Source: Candidatus Poribacteria bacterium
GTDB taxonomy: Bacteria; Poribacteria; WGA-4E; WGA-3G
Direction: 5' to 3'
NCBI GenBank assembly: GCA_026702755.1
Contig: JAPPBX010000112.1
Location: forward strand, 79,364 to 143,363
DNA: 64,000 bases
The first letter of the stretch is position 1, and each line of letters starts with the position of its first letter. Below the pieces are notes generated by a model. It was not told where the DNA came from. It did no database searches and was given only the letters and a program-made list of their open reading frames with translations. Made by a program: the position numbers and the translations under genes. This document shows, one piece after another, positions 24,670 through 33,163 of this stretch.

Positions 24670-26930
24670 TAGTTTTCACCTGCCGTGCGCACGTTTTCGC
24701 CCCTTCCCTGTAACGGCTGGGGACCCCGGTTCGAGAGAAAACTTTCGAGGAGCATAAGGCAAACAACTAAGACCAGCAATTCGCCCCAAATTTCCCTGCC
24801 GTGTCGATTGATGTTGTAAGCGTCGGCTTCTATCGCTACTCCCTCAGTTTCCTGATCTGTTGCTGTTTGGGCACCGACTCGCGCTGCGGCGCGTTCTAAT
24901 GGAATCCCTGTTAAGTCGCCTTCGGTGGTGTCAACATTAGCTGCAAAGAAGTTTCGTTGGATCCTGTTTTGCGTTTGTACTTCAACCTGATAGATACCGG
25001 GACGTTCTGTACCTTGGAATCGTAATGTACCATCTTCAGCAATTGGCACCACTATGCTATCGTCTATATCGGAGGTATCATCGTTCCATTCGCCAACTGT
25101 GCTCTTTAGGCGAATAGACGCTTTCCCACCGGCACTTTGCGGATAACTTGCTGTATAGGTGTCGCCGATATGTCCTTCCCACGCTAAAAGATTGTTACTG
25201 GCTGTCGCTGCATAAAGCACGCTCTGTTGGAGCATTGGAAGGAAATACGGATTAACAAGTAGGTCATTTGTATAAACTGTGGTGGATGTAGATGTCGTCG
25301 CCTGTTGTGTAAGGAGTCCACAATTATAGAGTAGCACAATACTTGTACCTTGACTTCGTTCAACGAAAAAGGGTGTATCGTCTCCGAAACGGGCAATAAC
25401 CTTGGATTCCGACAAGGGGTATAATGTCACACCGTTGCAAAACTGCGGTGCGTATTGTGTAGAGAATCCTTCACTTGAAAACACATCGAAAACAGGATGT
25501 TCTTCCTGATACGCGTGAACCCGTTGTGGTGGTGTCCATGTCAGCGCACTACCAAGTTGGGCAGGCAACCAAATATCGCTAAGTTGATTGTAACTTTTTG
25601 CATCACTTCGGCTGCTCACGAAGGCGATGATACTTTTGCCGTGACGGATGAATTTTTGGAGTTGTGCATTCGTCTGGCGAGAGATTTTTGGCACATCTGC
25701 GAGAATGATGACATCATAGTCTTCCAGTGGGAAGTTCTCAAACTCAGCGGGTGTGCATTGCGTTGGTAAAATCATTGTATCGGCTGTTAGCAGTCGGTTT
25801 TCGGCTGTCGGTGATCGACGGGCGTTAGGAAAATCCCTTTGCTGATTGCTGACGGAAACCGATTGCTGACGGCTATTTTTATGTGGATTTAGTGCTAATG
25901 TTAGGTATTCCGTCTGTTCTCCCACGCATAGCACACGCACTTCACCGAGAACATTAAAGGCAAAATAACGCAGATTATCAATGTTGAGTCGATCTTCTGT
26001 TAATGTGAAGTAACCGATATGCGTGCCGGGTGTAGAAAAGTTGTGTATTAAAGTCGTATTCAGTGATTCGTTTGCGCCGACAGAAAAACTCATAGTTTTT
26101 TGTTTTTTTCCCCCAGTGAACAACGTTAGTATATTTTCCTCCAAGGGTGCTACTGAATGATTCACAGCTGTCACATTCAATTGGAGTGGTAAATTTACGC
26201 CTATTAGTTGATTGGAGGGACGAATTTCTTTAATACTTGTGTTATGCGCTTCACCTTTGGCAACAGGAATCAGAGAAATACGGGCACCTGAACGATTCGG
26301 GAGCCTACTCCAGTTCTTCCATCCGTTTTGGGTGAAGTCTGAAATCAAATAGATTTCTTTGTTCAGTTGCTCTGACTCAGCGAGGATTTCATGGGCGAGT
26401 TCAATGCTGGGCTGAACATTCGTGGTGCGGTAAGAGACCTCCGTATCCTTAATGGTTTCAGTGACGCTCTCAACATCCGGTGTGAGTTGCCGAAAGAGAG
26501 GTTTGGGGATGTCTGACATTAATATAAACGCGGCACTGTCACCGTGACGCAAAGTGTTGAGGATATCAGTTGCCAAAGTTTTCGCTTTCTCGAACCGAAT
26601 GCCATCAATGTCTTGATATGCCATGCTGTAGGAGTTATCTAAAACGATAACGAGGTCGGTTTTCGCGCGCACGGACGCGACGGGCAGTCCAAGCGTCAAA
26701 AAGGGACGTGCTAAGGCGAGCGCGATGAGTGCTACAATTAGCATCCGCAAAAACAGAATGAGAAGTTGTCGGAGTTGGAATCGGCGGGCGTTTTCACGAT
26801 GTGCCGCTGTAAGGAACATCAGACTGCTGAAATCTATTGTTACAACACGACGACGGTTCCAGAGATGGATAATCAATGGGATGCCAGCGGCGAGAAGTCC
26901 GAAAAGAAAGAGTGGATTGAGAAATGCCAT
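24669..26930 (-). CDS. BatA-domain/VWA membrane protein
   Basis: The N-terminal BatA-type domain (residues 1-80) has a membrane hairpin (FGLLAAGIPLIIHLWNRR and a second segment at 55-75). A von Willebrand A domain follows with MIDAS Asp98-x-Ser100-x-Ser102. After a Gln/Arg-rich insertion (about 350-383) come a class I amidotransferase-like segment and a periplasmic beta domain, ending with a membrane helix (ELLVLVVCLMLLESFL). BatA-type proteins often act with MoxR ATPases, none of which is nearby. The stretch encoded by 25783-25876 is a palindromic repeat read in frame. The start abuts another palindromic element and has no clear ribosome site. Confidence 0.8.
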   Translation of the reverse strand: MAFLNPLFLFGLLAAGIPLIIHLWNRRRVVTIDFSSLMFLTAAHRENARRFQLRQLLILFLRMLIVALIALALARPFLTLGLPVASVRAKTDLVIVLDNSYSMAYQDIDGIRFEKAKTLATDILNTLRHGDSAAFILMSDIPKPLFRQLTPDVESVTETIKDTEVSYRTTNVQPSIELAHEILAESEQLNKEIYLISDFTQNGWKNWSRLPNRSGARISLIPVAKGEAHNTSIKEIRPSNQLIGVNLPLQLNVTAVNHSVAPLEENILTLFTGGKKQKTMSFSVGANESLNTTLIHNFSTPGTHIGYFTLTEDRLNIDNLRYFAFNVLGEVRVLCVGEQTEYLTLALNPHKNSRQQSVSVSNQQRDFPNARRSPTAENRLLTADTMILPTQCTPAEFENFPLEDYDVIILADVPKISRQTNAQLQKFIRHGKSIIAFVSSRSDAKSYNQLSDIWLPAQLGSALTWTPPQRVHAYQEEHPVFDVFSSEGFSTQYAPQFCNGVTLYPLSESKVIARFGDDTPFFVERSQGTSIVLLYNCGLLTQQATTSTSTTVYTNDLLVNPYFLPMLQQSVLYAATASNNLLAWEGHIGDTYTASYPQSAGGKASIRLKSTVGEWNDDTSDIDDSIVVPIAEDGTLRFQGTERPGIYQVEVQTQNRIQRNFFAANVDTTEGDLTGIPLERAAARVGAQTATDQETEGVAIEADAYNINRHGREIWGELLVLVVCLMLLESFLSNRGPQPLQGRGENVRTAGEN
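25783..25876 (-). repeat. Palindromic heptamer element inside the BatA/VWA reading frame
   Basis: The segment has GGCTGTTAGCAGTCGG and GGCTGTCGG on one side and TGCTGATTGCTGACGG and CGATTGCTGACGGC on the other. Read on the minus strand it gives a Gln/Ser/Arg-rich stretch flanked by ordinary sequence, with no stop or frameshift. Confidence 0.7.
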
Positions 26931-26933
26931 CAG

Positions 26934-27308
26934 TAGTTATCAGTTGTTAGTTGTCAGTTATCAGTTGCCAGTTGTCAGTTGTCAGTTGTCAGTTAAGAGT
27001 AAGAAGTCGGGAATCGGAGTGTTTTTGCAAACGCTAAAATCCAATGCGAAGAAAGTGTTTCTTCCCTCCTACAGGGTTCATGAAGCAGGGCGCGTTTTTT
27101 TCAAAATGTAAACTTATTTTCGGATTTTACTATAAGATATTATCGTCTGAAATGGTAATGCGACTACCACACGCCGCTGACGAGGTTTGAAACCTCGCCA
27201 GCGAGGAAGCTGCGTAAGTCCTGAAGATATTATCGTTTTGAAATGCTAATAGTTTCAAAGAAGATATGGGTTTATCAGGAACTTCTTTAACTGATAACTG
27301 ACGGCTAT
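26934..27308. repeat. Repeat-filled gap between transglutaminase and BatA/VWA genes
   Basis: Eight to nine tandem heptamers (CAGTTAT, CAGTTGC, CAGTTGT and variants) occupy 26934-26995. The facing arm (27285-27308) ends on the stop codon of the transglutaminase gene. Inside lie an AT-rich stretch, the motif TATAGTAAAATCCGAAAA in inverted orientation (27117-27134) that recurs at 35503-35520, and the hairpin/direct-repeat unit at 27136-27250. No gene is seen in this 374-base gap. Confidence 0.65.
27136..27250. repeat. Hairpin between 25-base direct repeats
   Basis: GATATTATCGTCTGAAATG (27136 onward) recurs at 27226-27250 with few changes. Between them the hairpin CGAGGTTT-G-AAACCTCG (27181-27197) is extended by further pairing to 27175-27203. 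A related hairpin GCGAGGAT-TGC-ATCCTCGC is found at 35581-35599. Confidence 0.6.
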
Positions 27309-29107
27309 TCAACGATGGCAATTTCAAGTTGATTGAGCGTATGGAAAACATCTTCTGCAAACTCCATGAGGTTGTCTGACTCCATAACGCTACCACCGAG
27401 TTGAATATGGTTTGCATCGGCGATGACCTGGTCCAATGTTGGATCCATTTGTACCCATCTGCCAACATAGACTTCGGGCCAGAAGTGGTAGTAAAAAGCA
27501 TCTTTTGCGAATACAATACCGGAGCAGATCCGTGCTGGTATTCCAGCGGCACGCGCGAGTGCTATAAAAAGCACAGTGTGTTCTGTACAATCCCCAGAGA
27601 GTGATTCCAGAGTCGTTAGTGATGAACCAAAACCTCCGCTCATTTTTTTGTCGCTAATAGATGCATAGACCCATCGACATAGTTTTTCCGCAGCGTTCCA
27701 TGCATTGACTTCACCCTCCAAAATCTCCTCTGCCTTTGCTTGAATGTCAGGGTGATCAACTTGAATATAGGCACTTGCAGCCAGAAATTCGCCTTCCGCA
27801 TTCTGGATAGGTAGGTTCGGACAGTCATCCGCTACGATTGATCGGACTTCAATGGAAAGTTTACCGGCGTGTGCATTACTCACTTCAAGTTTCTGTTGAG
27901 GGTTAGACATAAAAACCTCAGCGATGTTTCCTGTTGAGAGTTTCACTTCTGCCTCAAGATGTTTTGCTCTCGGCGTAGGACGTTTTCCGGACGGAAGGAT
28001 ACGAGTTTTTAAGATAACATCGACTTCTTCTGTCTCACCAAGGGCAGTTTCCTTGTCGGTTTTCATGGTTACCATGGAAAGTCCCATCAACGGCACTTCT
28101 GTCCGATAGTTTACGCCGTCGGTATCAATCCACAGTTTTGCAGTAATACCGTTCATCATGTCTATTGTCTGACGCAAAACATAAACCTGCTTTTCCCCGG
28201 ACTGATAGGTTAAGGTTTCTCTTCCTAAAATTTCAATTTCCGTCTTCACCGGCTTCAGCAGATCGAAACTGAATATATGAAAAGTCCGTTTGTCTCCTAT
28301 TTTAAGTGCTTTCTGGCTTAACAGTGATGTCACACCTATGTGTTCAGAAATAGTGTCCGATGGCACTGGCGTTTCCGATTCAGTGGTTTCGCCGTTGAGT
28401 GTTGTTTTAACGTAGGCGACACCATCTATAATTGATCCCTCGACCTGTTTTAAACCGGATTCGTTGGACGTTGAGAGGAAGTGGCGCGGCATTGCGTCGG
28501 GACCCGTATACTCAACACGCGTAATTTCAACCGTCACAGCCGTCCCGAGTGCCTTAAAATTCATAACGATATCAACTTTATTCCGATCCACCGTTTCCCC
28601 TTGATACTCAGCTTTCTCAGTAGACGTGTGCATATAGCCGATCTTGGTGTTCATCAAGGTAAGGCTGTACCAATGTTCTTGTGGGTTTTGTGTCATGTTC
28701 TCAGATGTCATCAGTTTTTGGAGTTCTTGAAGTCCTTGGGTGAAGGAAGTGCCATCCGCCTTTTTGGTCATCTTGAGTGGAACATAGTGATCACCACCGT
28801 TAACAACTGTAACAGGTTTTCCAAGCCGATCGCCGTATCCTTCTTTATGAATATTGATAAGATAGCGGCCCGCGGGGATACTCGTTCGCTTGTACTCACC
28901 GGTGGCCTCGGTTGTTGCTATGAATTCTGTGCCATCTGGAGCGACAATTTTAACTTGAACGCCTTCAATCGGATTTTGTGCGCTGCTGGTATCAGTGATT
29001 TTACCTCGGACGGTTCCACCACTTGCAGCTTCTTCTTGCGCGAAGATAGGACTAATAGACATACCAATACAAGCAATGATCGCTAACATAAAACTTAAAC
29101 GGATCAC
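27305..29107 (-). CDS. Secreted transglutaminase-domain protein with carboxypeptidase-regulatory-like domain
   Basis: The 600-residue protein has a signal peptide at about 1-23. A CarboxypepD_reg-like beta domain covers about 30-115 (GTVRGKITDTSSAQNPIEGV). A long beta-rich middle and a C-terminal transglutaminase-like domain follow. The expected catalytic triad is Cys in GDCTEHTVL (about 507), His in YHFWPEVYVG (about 543) and Asp in MDPTLDQ. Such domains act as proteases, amidases or cross-linkers. The start at GTG 29107 has GAAGGAG twelve bases upstream; Met7 is an alternative. A consensus promoter lies 80-110 bases upstream. The stop codon lies in a palindromic repeat arm. Confidence 0.83.
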   Translation of the reverse strand: MIRLSFMLAIIACIGMSISPIFAQEEAASGGTVRGKITDTSSAQNPIEGVQVKIVAPDGTEFIATTEATGEYKRTSIPAGRYLINIHKEGYGDRLGKPVTVVNGGDHYVPLKMTKKADGTSFTQGLQELQKLMTSENMTQNPQEHWYSLTLMNTKIGYMHTSTEKAEYQGETVDRNKVDIVMNFKALGTAVTVEITRVEYTGPDAMPRHFLSTSNESGLKQVEGSIIDGVAYVKTTLNGETTESETPVPSDTISEHIGVTSLLSQKALKIGDKRTFHIFSFDLLKPVKTEIEILGRETLTYQSGEKQVYVLRQTIDMMNGITAKLWIDTDGVNYRTEVPLMGLSMVTMKTDKETALGETEEVDVILKTRILPSGKRPTPRAKHLEAEVKLSTGNIAEVFMSNPQQKLEVSNAHAGKLSIEVRSIVADDCPNLPIQNAEGEFLAASAYIQVDHPDIQAKAEEILEGEVNAWNAAEKLCRWVYASISDKKMSGGFGSSLTTLESLSGDCTEHTVLFIALARAAGIPARICSGIVFAKDAFYYHFWPEVYVGRWVQMDPTLDQVIADANHIQLGGSVMESDNLMEFAEDVFHTLNQLEIAIVE

Positions 29108-29185
29108 CTGTTATGTTTCTCCTTCGGGGATTTGTTTAATGGGTGAGAAAGTTTTGAGTGTTTGTTGTGTTTCTACAGTGTTACA

Positions 29186-29214
29186 ATTATACCCAACGGA
29201 TACGCCTATGTCAA
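29186..29214 (-). promoter_or_regulatory. Consensus sigma70 promoter for the transglutaminase gene
   Basis: On the minus strand TTGACA (29214-29209), a 17-base spacer and TATAAT (29191-29186) match the consensus exactly. The expected 5' leader is about 70 bases. Confidence 0.8.
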
Positions 29215-29287
29215 ATCTTTCGGGGTAGCACTTCACAGACGTAACACGCTTCGCGAACGGAGCAGTTCTCTGAGCGAGCATAAAACG

Positions 29288-29863
29288 CTACACCTGCGTT
29301 GCCATCGCGACCGTATGGGTGTGACGCTGTTTAACTTTCTGATAGTTCCCGAATGTGCTCAAGAAGTTGCGTTTGATGAACGCTCGGAGTCCTGAGATGG
29401 TAACAACATAGAGTCGTCCGTTGGGTTTGAGATGCTGCTTCGCGTCGGTGAGAAAAATCTGTAGAAGTTCCTTGCCGACGTTGGCAGGAAGGTTGGAAGC
29501 GATGAGATCGAATTGAATGTCGGGAAGGTGGCTGAATCCGTTGCTCAAGAGGACATGACAGTTCTGGAGTTGATTCTGCTGCACGTTTTTACGCGCGTAG
29601 TCAACTGCAACAAAGTCCTTGTCCACCAAATAGACGGTTGCCGTTTGTACACATTTGGCGAGTGTAATGCCGATGGCACCGTATCCGCATCCGAGGTCAA
29701 GGCAGGTATCACTCTTTTGGATGTCCAGATGTTCGATCAATAGTTGTGTTCCGGCATCAATCGCTTTCGGTGAGAAGAGCCCCCACGTTGCGGCAAAAGT
29801 CAGCGGCACACCGCGCAATTCGGTACGGAACTCCACTTCTCGTGAGGGAACATCTACTGCCAT
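29288..29863 (-). CDS. Class I SAM-dependent methyltransferase (RsmC/MTS-like)
   Basis: The 191-residue protein has motif I DLGCGYGAIGI and acidic VDKD after strand 2. NLPAN stands in the place of the NPPF/NPPY motif of N-methyltransferases. The short N-terminus (TFAATWGLFSPKAID) matches the small-methyltransferase domain of RsmC-type 16S rRNA guanine methyltransferases, but the altered motif IV makes the target uncertain. Its ATG lies inside the last codons of the MDR dehydrogenase gene (10-base overlap), so the two are coupled. Confidence 0.82.
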   Translation of the reverse strand: MAVDVPSREVEFRTELRGVPLTFAATWGLFSPKAIDAGTQLLIEHLDIQKSDTCLDLGCGYGAIGITLAKCVQTATVYLVDKDFVAVDYARKNVQQNQLQNCHVLLSNGFSHLPDIQFDLIASNLPANVGKELLQIFLTDAKQHLKPNGRLYVVTISGLRAFIKRNFLSTFGNYQKVKQRHTHTVAMATQV

Positions 29864-30816
29864 TTTATCAGGACTCCGAGCGCATCACCTGGTGTATTCC
29901 AGAGGAGGTCAAACGCGTCTTTCGCCTCGGTGTAGTGGAAACGGTGGGTGATCATCTCAGACGCACGGATCTCGCCGTTTTGTATCTTTTGCAAGGCGCG
30001 CACAGCGATCTGAGAACGGGGTTCGTCCGTTAAGATACCAGCGACGAGACGTTTACTCATTATTTTCGAGGAATGTAACGGGAGCGGTGCCTGCTGATAG
30101 AGCGCAATGAGTTGGATAATACCAAACTGACGCGTCATATCTTGTGCCTGCTCAAAAGATTTGACTCCGGCGTACCCACCGACACAATCTATGACCAAAT
30201 CTGCGCCTTTACCATCGGTAAGGCGACGGACTTCTTCAACCGGGTCTGCCTCGTCGGCGTTTATGACGACATCAGCACCGAGCTGCGTTGAGAGTTCGCA
30301 TCGGAGAGGCAATGCGTCCACGGTAATAATCCGCGAAGGGTTATAGCCACGCAACACCTGCATCATCAGGCTTCCTACCAAGCCTTGTCCCAAAACAACG
30401 ACAGTGTCTCCTGCTTTCACGCCGGACGAGTCCGACCAAGCGACAGCACTCGTGGCGAGCGGGAGAAAAGTTCCCTCTTCAAAACTGACACCGTCAAGGA
30501 GCGGGACAATACGTCCTTCAGTTGCGTTAGGTTCAGCAACGGCATATTGCGCATGCGGTGCTACGACCATAACGCGCTCTCCAACCTGATAGCCCGTTAC
30601 CTCAGCCCCAACAGTGTCCACAATGCCTGTGAGTGAGTATCCCATGATTGAAGGCGGAACTGCCTCTTCTCGGATGTATCGTCGAAACAGTTCGGAGCCG
30701 CGGCTAATCAACGTTGTATCCGTCTCCACTCGAACTTGGTGCTCATTTATTTTCGGTATCGGTACTTCTTCCAGTTGGATGTTGCCGAAACCTTCTGGTT
30801 TGGTTACCTGAAGCAT
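29854..30816 (-). CDS. MDR-superfamily alcohol dehydrogenase-like protein
   Basis: The 320-residue protein has the GroES-like N-terminal domain (TLISRGSELFRRYI, GYSLTGIVDTVG, GERVMVV) and a Rossmann domain with VVLGQGLVGSLMMQV and ITVDALPLRCELSTQLGADVVI. The usual catalytic-zinc GHE motif is missing, as in quinone-reductase-like and some sugar-oxidising relatives. A second, paralogous MDR gene with the same ISSGTEL/ISRGSEL start lies at 38588. GGAGGT nine bases before ATG sets the start. Confidence 0.85.
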   Translation of the reverse strand: MLQVTKPEGFGNIQLEEVPIPKINEHQVRVETDTTLISRGSELFRRYIREEAVPPSIMGYSLTGIVDTVGAEVTGYQVGERVMVVAPHAQYAVAEPNATEGRIVPLLDGVSFEEGTFLPLATSAVAWSDSSGVKAGDTVVVLGQGLVGSLMMQVLRGYNPSRIITVDALPLRCELSTQLGADVVINADEADPVEEVRRLTDGKGADLVIDCVGGYAGVKSFEQAQDMTRQFGIIQLIALYQQAPLPLHSSKIMSKRLVAGILTDEPRSQIAVRALQKIQNGEIRASEMITHRFHYTEAKDAFDLLWNTPGDALGVLIKWQ

Positions 30817-30835
30817 ATCGATTTTACCTCCAAGC

Positions 30836-30862
30836 GTAGGGGAGAGGTAACCTCGCCCCTAC
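30836..30862. repeat. GTAGGGG-GAGGT hairpin
   Basis: The stem GTAGGGG-a-GAGGT pairs with ACCTC-g-CCCCTAC. It overlaps the TAG stop of the TolB-like gene and lies before the MDR start. Relatives are at 11943-11969 and 60982-61012. Confidence 0.65.
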
Positions 30863-32199
30863 TGCAAACGTTTAACTAAGTCCTCACGCGTAACAGGTTC
30901 GTCCAGAGACATCAGATAGATATGGAAAGTATCGCTTCTATCGGAAACAAACGCGAGGTGCTTTCCATCCGGTGAAAAGATGGGTTGGATAGATCTACCG
31001 ATGTCATTAGTTATTCGCCGTTCATTTTTGCCATCTGCGTCAATTAGATAAATTTCCCAATCGCCATCTCTCGCGGAGACATAAGCGATTGTTTTTCCAT
31101 CAGGAGACACACTGGGGTTGTAACAATCGTAGCGGTTTGGATTGAAGTGCTGCTCATTTTGCCCATCAATGCCTATCGTGTAAAGTTGATTCACTTCATT
31201 TCGCGATGAGACAAACATAATGCGTTTTCCGTCGGGGAAGAATGTTGGGCTTCCGTCATCGGTTTCGTTAAAGGTGATGCGTTTGTGTTTGGTCTTCTCT
31301 GGGGTAAGTTGGGCGAGATCAGCACCCTCCAAATCGAGAAGGTATAATTCCAAATTTCCATCTGCATTGGATTCATAAACCACCAAATCTCCAATAGGCG
31401 ACGTGCGAGGCACGCGGGCACCAAAACTTACTGGCAAAACGCATCGCGTTATTTTGCTATGAATGTGTGTCACATAAAATCCAGCGTAGATCGGCGTGGA
31501 ACCGCTACTTTGGATGACAACTTGAACCTCACGAGATGACTTCGGTTCACTGCTGTAAAACAGATAATTTGGAACCGTAAGGAATGCTGGCGAACTATCG
31601 TTGAAATCTGTTGTGAACGTTACACGGCGTTGGATGCGTCCGTTTAGGTCCATTAAATAGATTTCGCCATTGTCAAGTCGGAACGATGCGAAGGCAATTT
31701 GTGTGCCATCTGGTGAGAAGGTAGGGGAATAATTATCTGAATCGCCGCGGGTCAGCCGTTTTGCATGATAACTGTCGCCAACAAGTTCGATAATTTTACG
31801 CAGAACCTCGGGGTCTGGCGTACTCCGCTGAACAAGCCGCAGCACACGGAAAGCAGAGTCTCTGTCCCCGAACCTTAGATAGGTGCGCGCCAATTCAAGC
31901 CGTGCTGTAATCCGTTCTTCCGGTTGTGCAGCATAGAGTTGTGAGGCTTTTCGTAACTCAACAACGGCATCATTGTAGCGTCCCAAGTCATTGTAGGCTT
32001 TCCCCAGCAACATCCGCGCTTTCGGCTCCTCAGGTGCTGTTTCTATAAAAGCCTCCAGTTCCACCACCGCATCTTGTGGGGTTCCAGCGTTCAAGAGTTC
32101 TTCACTCTTTTTCAGGACTGCTGTATCATTTTGGCACCCGATCATTAAGGCAACCAGGAGAATTCCGCATTGAATTATTATTTTCTTCCAATCTTCCAA
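30859..32199 (-). CDS. TolB-like lipoprotein with TPR and beta-propeller repeats
   Basis: The N-terminus has a lipoprotein signal ending ALMIGC (Cys22). TPR-like helices at about 25-125 (ARMLLGKAYNDLGRYNDAVV) precede a six-bladed WD40-like (PD40) propeller at about 150-440. The blades carry the repeated SPDGxxIAFxS and GEIYLMDLNG motifs known from TolB and similar periplasmic proteins. The likely role is a scaffold at the envelope. The start codon is TTG inside a run of octamer repeats; an in-frame stop lies only 45 bases upstream, so no other start codon of a usual kind exists. Confidence 0.8.
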   Translation of the reverse strand: MEDWKKIIIQCGILLVALMIGCQNDTAVLKKSEELLNAGTPQDAVVELEAFIETAPEEPKARMLLGKAYNDLGRYNDAVVELRKASQLYAAQPEERITARLELARTYLRFGDRDSAFRVLRLVQRSTPDPEVLRKIIELVGDSYHAKRLTRGDSDNYSPTFSPDGTQIAFASFRLDNGEIYLMDLNGRIQRRVTFTTDFNDSSPAFLTVPNYLFYSSEPKSSREVQVVIQSSGSTPIYAGFYVTHIHSKITRCVLPVSFGARVPRTSPIGDLVVYESNADGNLELYLLDLEGADLAQLTPEKTKHKRITFNETDDGSPTFFPDGKRIMFVSSRNEVNQLYTIGIDGQNEQHFNPNRYDCYNPSVSPDGKTIAYVSARDGDWEIYLIDADGKNERRITNDIGRSIQPIFSPDGKHLAFVSDRSDTFHIYLMSLDEPVTREDLVKRLQ

Positions 32200-32222
32200 T
32201 CTTCCAGTCTCCCAATCTTCAT
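32187..32222 (-). repeat. CTTCCAAT octamer tandem repeat at a gene start
   Basis: Four to five copies of an 8-base unit (CTTCCAAT, CTTCCAGT, CTCCCAAT) cover the first codons of the TolB-like gene. The same unit makes up part of the elements at 31-150 and 4967-5077. Confidence 0.7.
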
Positions 32223-32238
32223 TTGGACAGAAAATTAA

Positions 32239-32688
32239 TTATTGGTGTTTTCTAATCCTGCGCCTGCCTCGCCATCCGTCTCCAACTGCATAGAACCAAC
32301 ATAAAATCCCTTGAATGGACGCGCTGATTTTCAATTTCCAAGAAGGACGATACATCAATTTTTCTCCATCGTCAAACGTCCAGATGTGAATTGCATAGGA
32401 TTCCTGAATTTCAGAATCTCCCGTGCTATTCGATGTAGGATTCTCTTTTGCAGCAGGTTTAAACCGCATTAAATCGCTCCATTCCGTTACCGGTAGTGAA
32501 TTGACGTAAAAAATACCGAGTGCAGAAGCAAAAACGATAAGGATAATAATCCCTTTTGCGGATTGTCCCAAGTATAACTGACCAAGTCCCGGTAGAATTG
32601 CGGATAGTATCATCGCAACAAAGGAACGGGCAGGAGCAGGTTCACCTTGCGTATTGGGTCCAGTATGAACATTTACCGGTTCTGCCAT
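32239..32688 (-). CDS. Small membrane protein (TM2/DUF5683-like)
   Basis: The 149-residue protein has two close hydrophobic segments (about 23-40 and 45-62) around LPGLGQLYLGQSAKG. That motif is typical of short two-helix proteins of the TM2/DUF5683 type. A polar middle and a third weak segment precede a very basic end (GRRRIRKHQ). Function unknown. AAGGAG lies 11 bases before ATG, and the gene follows the EamA-type gene after 3 bases. Confidence 0.7.
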   Translation of the reverse strand: MAEPVNVHTGPNTQGEPAPARSFVAMILSAILPGLGQLYLGQSAKGIIILIVFASALGIFYVNSLPVTEWSDLMRFKPAAKENPTSNSTGDSEIQESYAIHIWTFDDGEKLMYRPSWKLKISASIQGILCWFYAVGDGWRGRRRIRKHQ

Positions 32689-32691
32689 TGA

Positions 32692-33060
32692 CTAAGACTC
32701 TCCTTGTGCGACGAGATAGACACCGATACAGATAATCAAAGCACCTATTATGCGGGTTTTGGGGATGGATTCCTTGAACAGCATCCAGGAAAACAGAATT
32801 GATAAGACATACCCGAAGCTTAACATCGGGTATGCTATACTCAGTTTAACACGGGACAGAATAACCAACCACACGAGCGTTGTGAAACCGTATATTGCAA
32901 TCCCACTGAGGACATAAGGATTGAGAAACGCCTGTGTTAGTTTCCCCAACGCGTCCCGAAGGCTATTGACACGACCTACCATATTCATGCCTTGTTTGAA
33001 TAGGATTTGTCCTATTACCGTTAATAGAACATTGAAGAATAGCAGTATAAAATCTTTCAT
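32692..33060 (-). CDS. EamA/ArnE-type small multidrug-like transporter subunit
   Basis: This 122-residue protein with four membrane segments follows the half-size EamA/ArnE pattern. It has GQILFKQGMN in helix 1, AYPMLSFGYVLSILFSWMLF in helix 3 and IPKTRIIGALIICIGVYLV in helix 4. Relatives flip undecaprenyl-linked aminoarabinose as ArnE-ArnF pairs. Only one such gene is present here, so it may work as a homodimer. The promoter at 33067-33095 predicts an mRNA beginning at or next to the ATG. Confidence 0.82.
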   Translation of the reverse strand: MKDFILLFFNVLLTVIGQILFKQGMNMVGRVNSLRDALGKLTQAFLNPYVLSGIAIYGFTTLVWLVILSRVKLSIAYPMLSFGYVLSILFSWMLFKESIPKTRIIGALIICIGVYLVAQGES

Positions 33061-33066
33061 GGCTCT

Positions 33067-33095
33067 ATTATATCACACCTTGATTCTTTTTACAA
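33067..33095 (-). promoter_or_regulatory. Promoter giving a leaderless mRNA for the EamA-type gene
   Basis: TTGTAA (33095-33090), a 17-base spacer and TATAAT (33072-33067) lie on the minus strand. Only six bases separate the -10 from ATG 33060, so transcription should begin at the start codon. Confidence 0.7.
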
Positions 33096-33163
33096 TTTTT
33101 AACTTGGTATAGGCAGAGACTTCAGTTTTACGGGAACCAACCGCGTATATCGAACTCACACCA

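Noticed and set aside
26934-27000. CRISPR-like tandem repeat
   Set aside because: The units are contiguous degenerate heptamers with no spacers and no cas genes nearby.
28481-29086. 201-codon plus-strand frame opposite the transglutaminase gene
   Set aside because: No domain, no ribosome site; the minus-strand frame has a signal peptide, catalytic motifs and a consensus promoter.
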